From: Thalassia testudinum
Lineage: Eukaryota > Streptophyta > Magnoliopsida > Alismatales > Hydrocharitaceae
NCBI GenBank assembly: GCA_037157565.1
Contig: JAZHRO010000002.1
Coordinates: 33,810,501 to 33,874,500, forward strand
Direction of reading: 5' to 3'
DNA length: 64,000 nucleotides
The stretch's first letter is position 1. Each line of letters opens with the position of its first letter. Below, piece after piece: positions 10,400 to 22,797 of this stretch. The notes beneath the pieces are model-generated. The model saw only the letters and a list, made by a program, of their open reading frames with translations, made no database searches and was not told the origin of the DNA. Position numbers and translations under genes: made by a program.

Positions 10400-12247
10400 T
10401 CAACAACAAAAGAAGACATTTAGGTTAATGTCCCAACAACCACAACCTTCGTCATAAACTGTGCCCAAATACTACAAACATAAGCCACAAAAGGATCAAC
10501 CCGAGACATTCTCATCACAGGATACATTGAGATAGAAAATTTGCACAATTTTGAATACCTTCAATGCATAACAAATCCTGTACTTTGGGAACAACACCAA
10601 GATGATCTTGAAAAATGGGAAGAGATGATGAGATTATTAAAACAAATTATCAATCAACAATACCCGTACACGCCCCAAACGGATGATGAACCATCTTGGA
10701 GTGGTATTGAGGATCAATCCGATTTCCCAGATCTCGAGTTTAAGGCATAGAGTGGTTGTGGAATCCCAACCCAGATAGAATACAACATGCCTAATATTGA
10801 GATAGGTTGGGAAGTTCCAATTGTAGGAGAACATAATGTTGAGCCAACCCTAGACCATGGATCACCAATCATAAGATTCTAAAACTCCTACAATGATGAG
10901 ATTAGCACTGAACCTCTTAAGGGTGTAAATCCCACCCCTTATTCTGATAAGGTGACCCTCGGAGGTTATTCAGACCTAGATTATAGTGACTCGACCCACA
11001 TCCTAAGCCTAGAATCTAGATCTGAAACCGATTGGGAAAATTATGAGGCCCTGTATGATGTAGATCGAATTTTCAATGAAGAATATGATTCTGGGCCTCT
11101 ATTTGATGAATATCCCTCGCCAACATCCTCAGAGACACAAATCGATTTTTCGGAAGTCATGCCAATCTACGATACAGAAATCGAGGAGTTGGATGAGTAG
11201 GGTATTGATTGGGTCTTTCCCATAAGCCTAGAACTTGAGCCTAGACCAAATAAGGACACTTTTTTAAGCTCAGAATTTACATATAGGCTAGATCCCAGTC
11301 AAGCTGCTGAATTTACATCATGTGATTTATTCTATGGTGGAACTCATGATCTTGAATCTCATTAAGAGTGTGCTTTTCGCAATATCTCCGATGATTTCGA
11401 ATCTTACCACGATTTTGGAGAAACTTTGCTTCCTGAATTCGACAAACCAATATACGACCTCAGCTCACATGAATCATTCTCCGACTCTAAGGTCCCAGTT
11501 CTTGAGATCACTGATTTAAATTCAGATTTCAGTGACATGGAATCATTTCTTTTCGATTCTCAGGAATCAATACCAAAAAATGCAGAGAGTGATTGCAACC
11601 CAAAGTTCGAATCTTTTCTCGATTTAGATTTCCCTCATCCTATCGACACTCTTCAGGCATTCACTTTTGAGTTCAAAAGCTACTATAAGGACTCTCTACA
11701 TGATACCACCTGTCACTTCTTTCTAGAAGAGCCCTCGTGCACAATTCTCATTGAAGCCACCTCTTCCACACATACAGAATCGATCAAAACTCATTTTCAA
11801 CCCCGACCTGCAACCGGACTCAATTTCTATTCAGATTCCCCTCTCATTGAGCCGATTGTAGATGATTTAACTCCATATATACATCGGGTATCAAACATTG
11901 ATCAAACTGAAGAATATGCTCCATCATTCTCTGATCACCCCTGTAGGGTTTCCACATTATTCACTGATCATTTCACAGATCCCTACTCTGACCAGGCTAA
12001 TTCGATTCAGCCAAAACCCAAGTTTACACTTCCACATCCATCTGAGCCTCATAGCATATGGTGGGTTCCACATATGTTGATCTACATTTATCAACCCACC
12101 AGATTAATAGGGTTTAGGATGCATCATCAGCCTGTTGATCTTAACAAGCACCTGGTTGGACCAACCATGCTCCTAATCAAGGTGCTTGTTCTACAAAACT
12201 CTGCTGATTTGACCACTCCCTCTCCATACCATTTCCTGCTTGGCTGA
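10400..12247 (+). pseudogene. Acidic protein of unknown function in family B element
   Basis: A single frame runs from about 10400 to a final stop at 12245-12247. It is broken by only a few nonsense codons (after 10747, near 10880, at 11198-11200 and near 11364). The conceptual product is about 600 residues, rich in Asp, Glu, Ser and Pro, with no CCHC knuckle, protease DTG, YMDD or integrase motifs. It occupies the place of gag-pol between leader and polypurine modules, just as the frames at 38634-42300 (-) and 59560-61400 (+) do in related elements. Clear residue-by-residue similarity to those was not seen; the shared features are position, length and acidity. Its function is unknown. Confidence 0.6.
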
Positions 12248-12490
12248 AGGCATTGAATTTATCGCTTAACGGGAGGCCACCCGTCATTCCAAAAAATCGA
12301 GATCCATCTGATTATCCATCTGTACTCCACGTCTATTGCACCTTGAGTTTAGCCTTAGACCAGTCGATCCCACATCTGGTACACGTACCAGCTTGAAATC
12401 ATCCACAAAAGTCACTTCCCGACCCATTCACCCACCCGATATATCCTGTTCTAAGTCCCTAAACCCAACACTATTTCACACCCTCCATTT

Positions 12491-12527
12491 ACAATGAGGA
12501 CATTGCAAAACTTAGGCATGGGGGGGT
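12491..12527 (+). promoter_or_regulatory. Upstream hairpin plus polypurine module of family B
   Basis: ACAATGAGGACATTG is an inverted repeat of CAATG around AGGA. It is followed by CTTAGGCATGGGGGGG and then TGATAAAG. It sits about 250 bases after the acidic frame and 1.3 kb before the 3' LTR. The TGATAAAG after the G-run resembles an LTR start but begins no repeat that I can find. Confidence 0.6.
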
Positions 12528-13798
12528 GATAAAGTGCAAACATATAGAAATTAAGAAAAGTTAGAAGGATTCTCACAAAAAATTACATATGTCAAAAATA
12601 CCAAAAAAAATAGAAAATTATAAAAAATAATAAAAAAAATGGAGGGAAGAAAATTTTGAAGCCATATAATCATGAGGAGGAAAAGAGCAAAAAGATAAAA
12701 AGGAGCATAAAATGAAAGAGATAGTCATCAGTAAGAGATTAAGGAATTAACCAAAGTTCTAGACCACATCAAGAAAAAAAGTGCTAATGAGGCACAAAAA
12801 GAGATTAGTAGGAACACTAATCTTAGGCCTTTTGGGCTAGACTCTTAGGCTTAAAAAATTCAAGTATCCGCTAAGATCTAGATAGTCCTTAAGAGATTAG
12901 GGAAAATGCGAAGCTTAAGTATTAGGTCTAAGGCTTAGGGAGTATATGGCCTCGTTAACTGACCTTCAGTTTGTGGGACTCGATAACCTAAGCACCCCAA
13001 TCCACACACAGTCTAGTTCAGTACGCATAACTATCAAAATCACGCAAAAACATTTAAGTATTCTGAAAAAAGTTGCCTAGAATAAGAGCGGCCAATCAAC
13101 ACAAGTTGATTTGGACAAGTTCTCGGCATGGAGAGGTGAGAAATTCCCCTCGAAGATGCGTAACAACATATCATCTCCTCGGTGCTTATCTCCTAGGATA
13201 TTTACATATCTTACCGAGGGCACGTAAGCACTCTGCTGGTTCAGATATCATGGACGGCATTATCACGAAATGTCAATTGCCAGGGTCTGGATTTGGCCAC
13301 GGAACGCCATGGGCAGGATTATCTCGAAATCTCGAAAGCTAGGGTTCTGGGGTTGCCATGGGCGATGATATCACGAAGCATCGATTACTAGGGACCTTTG
13401 AGAATTGATGATGGGGACGAGGAATCCGATACAGATCGTGTTGAGAAGCCAATCCAAAGCTAGAAATAAAAAGAAAAGAGAGAGAAAACTCTCCAAACAA
13501 ATAAATCCTCTGTCTCCCTCTTACAAAAACGCACTATAAACTGAACTAAAGCTAAAATATGTCTTAAGCACTGGTGCTTCAACTGCGGAGTCCAACGAAC
13601 CCTAGGATAGTTCATGCGAGCCTTAAAAACCTTCATGAAGGACCGAGGCTAAAGCTGGCCAGGTCTGAATCTTGGTTGGTACTTGAGTACCTCTAGGCTT
13701 ATTGTCAGCATTCTAACCTAATCAAAAGAAAAAGAAAAGCACTTATCATAACTGGTGAAAGAAACTCATGGTTTAGAATAGAAGTTAAAACCTTAAAA
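12528..13798 (+). other. 3' noncoding region of family B element
   Basis: AT-rich DNA with no supported gene. A block at about 13085-13430 contains repeated short phrases (CACGAAATGTC, CTCGAAATCTCG, CACGAAGCATCG). It resembles in position the 5160-5520 block of the gypsy G1 element. A structured RNA role is possible but unproven. Confidence 0.45.
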
Positions 13799-13836
13799 TT
13801 TTGCTAAGGGACTAGAAAAAGTTAGGCATGGGGGTA
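13799..13836 (+). promoter_or_regulatory. 3' polypurine tract of family B with hairpin
   Basis: TTTTGCTAAGGGACTAGAAAA, with one arm decayed, is followed by AGTTAGGCATGGGGGTA and then the LTR start TGATGAG. The layout is the same as at 5909, 37322 (-), 55946 (-) and 62779. Confidence 0.75.
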
Positions 13837-16646
13837 TGATGAGAACATCATCATGAGTCCTAACTAGCTCATTTTGACCTAAAAAAGAGAATAAGAGCTC
13901 CTACAAAACTTAGAGAAAGGCCTAATTCAAAGAATAACTGTTCTGAGAAGAAAATATGAAATAAAGGGTAAAACTATAATTTTACCATTGCAGTACATCA
14001 ATGGGATTTCTCAGGGGCTAAACATAGGTCAAATGGTCTTGAGAAGATAAAAAGTGGGTTGGTTCAAAAGGGTTCATGTGCAAACTGTGAATTAAATGAC
14101 ATCTTGTGACCCTAAAAAAAACTCGCTTAATTCAGCAAGGTTCTGGTCAAGATAAAAATCATCTAAATCCTCTAAAATTCATGAAAAAATATCCTCTAGG
14201 GTTTATAACCCTTAATTTGGCCTTTGGAACCTATTTTGACCTAAATAGAGGTCCTAGCTAATTATTTACCCTAATTTGGGTTTTTATGTAAAACGTTCAG
14301 TCAAACGTGATCAAACCTAAAATCCAACTTCACCATTTAATTTCTTAGGTCAAAATTAGGTTTCTACCAAAATTTGGACCTAAGGGGAGGTCACCTTGAC
14401 CGACTTTGCAAAACAGTCCACCCAATTGCATTTTAACCCCTAGCTTTTGAAACTCATTGCGTAGACCCCCCTATCTTCCTCCTCACCCTTTGCAATTAGG
14501 TCCCTCCGCCATTATAGTGGAGTCCTACTCCGGTGAGGAATTGAGGGGGATTTCTCCCTGATTCCTCAGAGATCTCCTCTAAGATTTGAAAGGGAGATTC
14601 TCTGAGGAATTCCCTTTCATCTGAACGCAATCAATTGCAGTGATTCGCACCCAATCTCTCATGCAAATGCTTGAGAGAATTGGGTATCTCACTGAATCCT
14701 TCTCTGGCGAGGACTCTTGTGCTTGGAAGCTTGTCTTCCAAGCACAAGAGCCTTTGCCAGCACCTATAAAGAGACCCCCTGATCCTGCTGCTCCTTTTCA
14801 GCTTGGCTTGGCCGGAGAACCACCTCTAATTTCGTCCCTTCTCCTCCGATCAAGTGCCAAGAAGGCTCTAGCGATCTCTCCTCCTTCTTCTCATCACTCT
14901 ACCATAATACTAGTGGCAGAGACGTCTTCACCACCTTCCTCCGCGTTGCGCCATACCCGCGTGCGCCCCTCCAACCCCTTCGTCATCATCGTTCTCCCTC
15001 CACTAGAACCATCTTCTCCGACGGCGACAGGTATGGCCAACCGCTCTCCTATCCCCTTTCGTCCACTTAGTTAGGTTAGAACTCTTCCTCTCCCTCTTCT
15101 CTTTATTTCCCCTATCTTTATTCCTATTTTTATCCCCTTAACGCCACAGAACACCTCCATCTTCTCCACCTCCGGCCGACCACCAGCGAAGGCGCAACCG
15201 TCACTCCACCCATCCACATGCCTCACCACCTACCTCATAACCTTCGCCATCATCCACTGAGCATCTTCCACCCCTTCAATGACCACCAACACCTCCCCAA
15301 GTGCCCATTGAACACACCCATCACAATGGCCACAAAGCAACCTAGGCACGCACGCCTAGGCCACCCCGCGGCCAGCCACCCACCGCTTCACCTTCGTCAT
15401 GACACGACGAAGCTACCTACATGGTTTGACAGGGCGCAAGGCCGTATTTAGTGATTGCATGTCTGAGCCTCAGCCGCCATTAGCGACGACTCGAAGGAGC
15501 TTGCAAGCTCACTCCAGGCTGCATTGCTCCAGGTCTCCAGGTCTAGGTGACGCAGGCTAGTCTCATGCACACATCCAGTAAGAGAGCAGCCTTGAGAGAG
15601 CACCCAGCTGCAACAATTGAGCGAAGAACCTCCTGTGGGTGTGCGAGCGAAGCGGGTGGAACTTTTAGTCCCACCTTGGAAAGTTTAGCGCATGGTGAGT
15701 TGTTTATATTGACTTTGTGTTTTCATCTGGTCACCTCTAGAACACGAGGTGAGGTCCCCTCACCCACCTCACCTGCCTCGTCCGTGACCCATGCCCTGCG
15801 GACCTAGCTGCCCGACCCGTATACCCAATTAGCTACCTCTGGGAGAGCGAAGAGAGAAATAGAGAGAGAGAATACGTGGGGGAGGGTAGGGGTAGGTTTT
15901 GTACTCTCGTGTGTGAAGGAAAAAGAAGGAAGAGGAAGGTGCAGCCGCAGACAAGCTAAGGAGGAAAAGTAGAAGGACTGAAGGCTAAAGCTAAGGCAGA
16001 AGCTAAAGGAAGCATGGCTGAAGAAGAAGGAAGAAGAAGGCACTGCTGAAGAAGAAAAGAGAAGGAAGGAAATCATAAACCAAAGAAGACAAGGAACGAA
16101 GAAGGCACTGTAGCAGAGAAGGGTGCGGCTGAAGAAAAGAGCAAGGCAAAGTTGAAGGAAAGAAATCAAGGCAGAAGCAATGGCAGAGGAAAGGAAAAAA
16201 AAGAAGAAAGTGGAAATCAAGGAAGAAGAGAAGCCAGAAAGGATAGAAGTCAAAAAAGAAGGCCAAAGGAAGAGAAAGTCAAAGGAAGAAAGCGGCATCA
16301 GAGGAAGAAGAAAGAGGAGAACCAAAGAAGAAAAAGGAAAGAAAGAAAAGAAGAAGAAGCTGAAGAACACAGAGTCAAAACACTTTTTTATCCAACTCTC
16401 CTCAATCTCTCTATTTTTGCTACATTTTAATTCATAAACTCCTACATTATATTCTGAATTAGATTTTGAGTAGATTTAAGTGTTCAAATTACATTGATTG
16501 AGATTAGTGAATAAATTCCATTTGCTCCCTGTGTTCGACCTTGGATACTTAGGTTTTTGGGTAATAAAATTCTTATTTGTTTTCAAGGCGATTTCATTTA
16601 TACTGCAACGCAACATCTTTTAAACACCGATTTTGCCTCGTGAACA
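13837..16646 (+). mobile_element. 3' LTR of family B element
   Basis: The LTR runs from TGATGAGAACATCATCA to GTGAACA (2810 bases). It follows a polypurine tract, and its last 893 bases match the 5' LTR remnant at 8190-9084. A TATAAAG lies at 14765-14771, a GAA-rich tract at 15905-16378 and the U5 motif CTGTGTTCGACC at about 16529. The element interior (9085-13836) lacks gag and pol, so the element is non-autonomous. The bases after the LTR, ATGGA, are the candidate target duplication; the other end lies outside the window. Confidence 0.87.
14765..14771 (+). promoter_or_regulatory. TATA box of family B LTR
   Basis: TATAAAG followed by AGACCCCC lies 0.93 kb into the LTR. The following CT-rich sequence is typical of a plant LTR transcript leader. 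Confidence 0.55.
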
Positions 16647-19230
16647 ATGGACAAGCAATCAAATACATTTAGAAACCTATAACAGTACAGGAATGCTTGT
16701 ACACATGCTACACAATCTTATATATATGTCAGCTATTATAGAATTTGAATCATAACTCACTATCCTAATCAATTCTACCAATTAGCTGGTTGTAACAGGA
16801 AGCAATCAGCTGCAGCAGCCACCACCATCTGCAGTAACAGCAGACAGCAACTGTAGCAGCAATTGCAGAACCATTCAAGATGATTTAGGCAAAGCCCAGA
16901 CGTCTTAACTCATCACATAACCTTGCTACAATATTCAAAATTTAGAGAAATCCAATCTGTAGCAAGTCAGGAACTCACAGATCATCTTTTATCTGCTGAT
17001 TCAATCAATTATATCTCAAATCAGACTTGAGAAAGCCTGACTAGAGATACAAAATAACTTAATCAAGAAATAAGAGCTGGATCTGAATTGGAATGTAGCT
17101 GCATCATGCAGTAATTTGATATGTCTAGCTGGGATTCAAAAACACGTAAATCTTTAAAACCAAATCTTGACAAGGACTGAAAATATCATAAAAATCATTC
17201 TCAAATGTTCAACTTTCAATAAAAATCCTTTGTCAACGTTATCCTGTCAAATCAAATTAGACAAATAGCTGATGTAACACTTTCTAATGCTATAGACAGC
17301 ATGTAGAAAATGTTGTATTCAGCCCAATAAATTCAGCTTGAATCCCATTGTGCTAAAAACCTCAAGGGATACTGAAAATCCCTTAGGTGAAAATCAGAAT
17401 CTCGAAAAACACATCCACGGATAAAATCCTTAATAGAGCCTCCAATCAACATAGTTGATCTTCCTTGGCTCTATAAAGCATTCAAAACATTAAAATCCCT
17501 CGAAAAGAGCAAATCTGATCATGGGTCATCTGAGACGAATTCTGACATCCAAAACATTAAAAACCCTCAAAAAGAGCAGATCTGATCATGGCTCATTTGA
17601 GATGAATTTTGACATCAGAATCATCTCAGATTCATAGCCATTAAGTGGATTACACAAAAATGCCTCAGTTTGCTCAATCAAAATCATTTAAAACTCAATT
17701 GATTCAAAATCTTGTGATCTTGTGTTAAATCCAAATTCAAAGTAAATCAATCAAACCGATTCCATTTTCAACTCAGATTAGGGGTCTTTGTGAACAAATG
17801 AAGTGGGTGAGAGACCCCTAAAATGGATTTGAGGTCAAATCCTCATCTCAAAGCTTGAAAGTAAAGAGATGGGGATTTGAATCCAAATGGATGGGTGGAT
17901 TGTGGATCAAATTGCGAGGAAATTAGAAGCAAAAATGGACACATGTAGAGGGAGAAAAACATGGTCAATGTGTGGGTGAATTCGCCCCCTCTGATTTGAA
18001 AGGATTAGAGGAGGTGAAATTGGGCAAATCTATGCTATAACTACTCTGAAGCTAAACTACAATCACGCATCACAGATCAGCTCTAATTTACAGCTAAATT
18101 CTACTACTAATATATCTAACTACACTACAGCTAATCTTATCAAAACAGTAAATCCTAATCTAATTAGACGAATGGGACCTTTGGATCTAGAGCTGGCGGC
18201 TAAGGAGGAAGAATGGAGGGGGATCTCCAGCGAGTGAAAAGCTCTCTAATGAAGCTTCAAGGTCACCCTTAGGCTTACATCATCCCTAGCAGCGAGGAGG
18301 AAAGTGAGGTGAAAAGTCACACCACTGTCACTAATGTGGCGATTGAAAGGGTTAGGGGAGCTGGAGAGGATGAAGGGATCGGCCTCAAGGAAGTAGGAGA
18401 GGAGGTCGATGGCATGCATGCACAGCTGAGGAGCTCCTTAAGTAGCAAATCAGTGTGCAAACACTCACTGCAATGGTGAGATTATTCGCAAAGGGCATGG
18501 GCGGTGAGGATTTGAAGAGAGAGGCGCACGCAGATTTAAATCGAAAAGCGACCGTTAGATGGGATATGGGTAAGGGAGTGATCGCACGCACGAAGTCACG
18601 TGAAGCTTCTAATCAAGTTAGGCGATAGATCAAATCGAGTGTAGAGGATCGACGACTGAGATGTCATAAGTTCATGTGAATGAACAGTACCCGTGTGGGT
18701 GTAAGTGGCTAGGGTTCTTTTGGTGATTTTGTAGGGTACACACCTCTGTGAAGGGGTAGAAATATTGCAGGCAGGCCCATAAGTGGTTAAAAAGTATAAT
18801 AGAACAGTCCTTTTAGGCTTGCAGAGAGATCCCTGCGATCTACAATAGCTTCTATGAGGTTTTCTAATGAATGAAATGTAATGCAGTAAGGACCTAAATC
18901 TAAATCTTTAATTGCAATGCCCTAATGATGTCCAAATGCATCCAAGTTTTTATAGAAGCTTAATTGAACATTTAAGAAGTTAATTATACTTTTAATTTGA
19001 ACTTTTAAACTCATTTGTGTGTTCAATTTGCACTTGGATCACCATTTAACCTTTTTCAAAAGAATATCTCATTTAATGACCTAATTATGTGTTTTTAACA
19101 CAGAATTGATATTTTAGGTCTTTTTCTCTAATTCCTACACTTAACCCTTTTTATGTGTTAATTTAATATTATTTAACCTAGTTGCTAGCTTAACTTAGGT
19201 GATTTAGCTATGATGAGTCGCAACTCATCA
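16647..19230 (-). mobile_element. LTR family C fragment, reverse orientation
   Basis: Read on the - strand from 19230, it starts TGATGAGT-TGCG-ACTCATCA, a perfect 8-base terminal hairpin. It is an inverted copy of 48161 to about 50760; the matching blocks include the CTAGGTTAAA start region, the AAGCTTCA..AGGTC area near 18262 and the TAGCATTAGAAAG area near 17290. Its other end is cut by the family B insertion at 16646. No primer-binding site or gene is seen, and the short frames here carry no recognisable domain. Confidence 0.65.
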
Positions 19231-19275
19231 GTAGCCCCAGATAGTAGGGCTTCAGTCAATGATTGTTAGGATAGC

Positions 19276-19900
19276 ATGAGCTGTAGATGGGACATTGCTG
19301 GTGCTGGTGTGTGTGAGGGAGGCAAAACGCTGGTTGAGCAGGAGCGGCTGCTGGCAGACTTGGAAGCTTTCCAACTGACGAGTGATGTGGACTATTTTAG
19401 GTGGAAGCATGGACTTTTCACTCTGACAAAGGCATACAAATGGCTAATGGGATCCATGAATGCAGACCTTCAATGGAGGACAGGGATTGTGCCAAAATCT
19501 GATTTTTGAAGATTCCCTTAAAAATTAAGATTTTCATGTGGCTATGCCGACGTGATGGACTTATTACTGGTGAAATGAGGTGTAGAAGATTGGGAACTCC
19601 TACTCATAATTGCCCCCTGTGTGACTTCCCTACAGATAGCAAGGTGCATCTATTCTCATCTTGCCTAGTGACTGATTAGATTTGGAGGGGCGTTTGTGGG
19701 GAATCTATACCCACATGGGATGACTTATGGAGAAATCTCTTGTTGAAAGGAAAACCTCATGTGAAGATGGCTGCTGTTATGTGGAGTGTATGGCATGCTC
19801 ATAATGAGCAATTGTTTAGAGGGGGCTCAATAAATGTAGGGAACATCTTTAGCGAGTGTTGTGGGTTTGTAAAGGAGTGGAGTGGTTCCTTGTAATTCTT
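19276..19900 (+). pseudogene. LINE (non-LTR retrotransposon) C-terminal fragment, zf-RVT domain
   Basis: The frame 19276-19509, followed after a one-base shift by the frame from 19511, encodes the C-terminal end of a plant LINE ORF2. It shows the typical zf-RVT layout: a WKHGLFT..KAYKWL segment, then PLKIKIFMWLCRRDGLITGE, then CPLCDF...VHLFSSC (C-x2-C..H-x4-C), then MWSVWHAHNEQLF. Breaks are the frameshift near 19508 and TAG near 19678. The reverse transcriptase and endonuclease parts are missing. An A-rich end near 19967-19976 may be the tail. Confidence 0.8.
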
Positions 19901-19977
19901 TTTAAAAGATTCATAAATAAAATGTTCCCGGTCTGCTATCGTGATCGATAGCATTCCTCATCTGTTAAAAAAAAGAA

Positions 19978-20200
19978 AATTATGCGTTGCCATCTTCTTC
20001 TGATCTTGAGTTGCTGCCACTCCCTCCTTAATCTCGGGGCATGTGTACTTGGAGGCAATGACATCCCACACTTTGAAATCCATTGATTCCAGTAAGATCT
20101 ACATCCTGATCTTCCAATAACTGTAGTTCGTTCCATCAAATAATGGAGGTTGAACTACCGATTATCCCTCTGCATACGTGTCAACAATTGACTTTGACAT
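19978..20200 (-). pseudogene. Ty1/copia gag N-terminal fragment
   Basis: On the - strand an ATG at 20200-20198 opens a frame whose product carries PPLFDGTNYSYWKIRM and then MDFKVWDVI, the DUF4219/UBN2-type gag start of plant copia elements. Two in-frame stops interrupt it, one after TYAEG and one after WKIRM. A degenerate copia primer-binding site lies just upstream at 20216-20227. The rest of the element is gone beyond 19977. Confidence 0.82.
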
Positions 20201-20215
20201 CTTCTAGACAACCGT

Positions 20216-20227
20216 GCTATGATACTA
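20216..20227 (-). promoter_or_regulatory. Degenerate copia primer-binding site
   Basis: The - strand reads TAGTATCATAGC. The copia initiator-Met tRNA site is TGGTATCAGAGC, so two bases differ. It lies between the gag ATG and a candidate LTR end (CTCTCA), as expected. Confidence 0.7.
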
Positions 20228-20229
20228 AA

Positions 20230-21240
20230 TGAGAGTTGTTTGTGGATCGAAACAGTATACTAGAGGGGAGAGGTGAATAGTATCGCTCTAAAAGAATTTT
20301 GAATCAAAAATAAATTTACAACAAAATCAAGCACAGATTACACATTAATTTATAGTGGAAACTCAAATCAAGTGAAAACCACTACCTAAGCCTCTCAACG
20401 TAAAATTTTCCTAATTAGACAAGGCTAGTCAATCCACTATCGTACCACTTGAACGAGGGTGGCACAACCTCTAAAAATCACTTCTCTTTACAACCTGAAG
20501 AGAAGCACAACAACAACAACAACGGATCTTCCCCAACAACTTGGCATCTGTTAATAAAAAATAACAATATAAAAGAACAATGAAGAACTTATGGAACCTC
20601 AATGAAAGTCAAACTGGAATTTCAGCAAAGGTTTGAAATGACGTGCTTTGAAAGACATGAAAATCAACACGTAGAAGCACTAGAAGAAGCACAAGAAGCT
20701 CTTTGCTTTTGAGAGGATTTTTTCTAATTAATAGTGTGTGTAAAAAGGGTTACGTATGACCTCTATTTATACTAGAAAATCGACCTGAAAAGGGAGTCAA
20801 TTTGGTCGATCAATTAAGATAGATTGGTTGATCAAAATGAGATTTGGTCAATCAATCTAGTTATTTGATCGATCACTGATTGGTCGATTAATTAACTTAA
20901 TTGATCGATTAAAAGTGTATTAATCAACTTTCTAAAATGGGTTGGTTTGATTGATTAACTAAGTTGGTTGGTCGATCAATTAATTTGGTCGATCAATATC
21001 CCTAAAAGCTTGATTTAAGCAAGAGGCACAAAAATCTGTTTGAGACTTATTTTGAGGTTCCTTACAAAAATATTCTAGACTCAATAAAAATAAAAGACAC
21101 TAAGACACAGATCAACATTCTTCTAGCTAGGTCCATGAGAGAAGCTTTGATCCATGAGAATCCTGAAATATTAGTCTTGCAAGAAGCATAATTTTGGTAC
21201 ATCAAAACAAAGATACTTACAAAAACTTTGACTCCTTACA
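20230..21240 (-). mobile_element. Copia LTR (5' LTR of the fragment), far boundary tentative
   Basis: This lies upstream of the primer-binding site on the - strand. One end is CTCTCA at 20230. The proposed start is TGTAAGGAGTC at 21240, giving TG..CA ends and 1.0 kb. It contains the ACTAGAGGGGAGAGGTGAATAG phrase (antisense, near 20262), which I associate with plant copia LTRs. The far boundary is a guess, because no second LTR is present to compare. Confidence 0.5.
20794..21000 (+). repeat. Degenerate GATCGATCAATT repeat
   Basis: About 200 bases of imperfect repeats of TTGGTCGATCAATTAA and TTGATCGATC, self-complementary in many places, inside the putative copia LTR. They appear as alternating direct and inverted short units. 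Confidence 0.75.
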
Positions 21241-21594
21241 GTAGTTCCCTCATACAATTGCTGGTTTGCTCAGATTGGACAAGATACAGATGCCGTACAT
21301 TGTTTGATTGGTCTTGCTGTTCCATTTATTGCAGCCATCAAGATTGAAATGTTTTACCTAGGTGAAAGCAGTCAGGCATGCTCTTAATCTACCAAACTAG
21401 TTACAGGGTTCATTAGATTGGATAACATCCAGATGTCATGTTTCTTAATGGTGTCTTTGTTTTGTTGAATTGTGGTTCTTGGGATTTATGCTACTGTACT
21501 AAGCCATAAGTCATGGTTCCTCTTTTCTTGTAATCAATGGGTGTTGGTCTAGTCCCCTCACCTTTTTTATTGCCTATGAAAAAAAAAAAAAAAG
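21241..21594 (+). mobile_element. LINE-like 3' end with poly(A)
   Basis: Non-coding DNA ends in GGTCTAGTCCCCTCACC, TTTTTTATTGCC and then 15 A at 21580-21594. This looks like the 3' end of a LINE on the + strand. No coding domain is present. Whether it belongs to the LINE fragment at 19276 (split by the copia piece) is unclear. Confidence 0.5.
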
Positions 21595-22797
21595 TGTACA
21601 TGGAGAAAGTGAGAAGAGACCATCTAATCAACTCAAGTCTTAAATAAGCTATTTGAGCTAAGAGATTTTCATTCCTTGATTTGAGATCAAATTAAATTTT
21701 TTCTAGAGATCCATCTTACATCAAGGAGGTTATATAGTAAACTATAATTACATTTTTGCACAATGTTTATTAATGCATTCATTTCAATTTGTGAAAATTA
21801 GGAATAGATATAAACATGTAATGAAATCCTCTTTCTCAAACATGAACTTGCTATGTAAATTTATAAGTACGCATGCATAATGTAAATACATTGTATTAAG
21901 AGTAACGGAAATGCACTAAGAAATATAAACGTATGAATATTGTATTACAAATTTCATCCACTTGTCAGAGATATATGCATGTAATAACCTTATTTTATTT
22001 GTAATAAAAAGTCACATATCCTTCTAAAGATGGCATGTGGCTCTGTGAAAGACATGTAGTTATATGAATGAAATAGATATAAGTTATCCCTAAATATGGA
22101 ATAAAAGTGCAATGGAATATTTGAAAGGAAATAAATAAACACATCAAAATTAAAATACAATATGAAATCATTACAAAATGAAATAGCCAATTATAGTAAT
22201 AATCAAATAAAATAAGTGGATTGAAATACTATCAAGGTGGTTTTCATCTAACTAATTATGAATTCTAATCAAATGGATCATCAAGCTTAAATAACTTATT
22301 CAGGCCTCTAGCCTCATTTAAATATTCTCAAATACACACACATAGAGAAAGAGAAAGTAAGGAAGCTAGAGCAAGAGGGACAGGAAGGGGAGAGAAAAGG
22401 TGAGATATATGTCTGCTTTGATATAATTTTTTATGGACTAATATTGCTTTGTGTGGATACATGATTACTAGTATAGTAAGTGTTATTATACAATTTCCCT
22501 AAGCTAATTGATTATGGATTTAATGGATTACACTTCAATCTTAAGAAACTCTTATTGCGGTAAAATGTATGATGTGACTGTTGTACAAAATAAGTAAATT
22601 GTGAAATTTGATTTCAATTATAGATTTTATTAATGGCATGGCTACTTGAATATAATTTAAATACGGACATGTTTTTGGACATCAACCATATGATCTCACA
22701 ACAATGGTTTTACCAACTTCTTTATCCATGATATTGATTAGTTAATTAATATGCTTTAGATCTTTGATTGATACTAATAGCTAAAAGCTTAACATAC
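21595..22797. other. AT-rich intergenic DNA
   Basis: I see no gene, RNA or clear repeat. It follows the 3' side of the carbonic anhydrase relic, so the missing C-terminal exon should lie here if it survives. I found no convincing match. Confidence 0.5.

Noticed and set aside
12528..12540. An LTR start at TGATAAAGTG after the internal G-run
   Set aside because: No repeat partner begins here, and the true 3' LTR starts at 13837.
21990..22190. C-terminal exon of the carbonic anhydrase relic
   Set aside because: The frame on the - strand does not show the expected NARP-type end motif.
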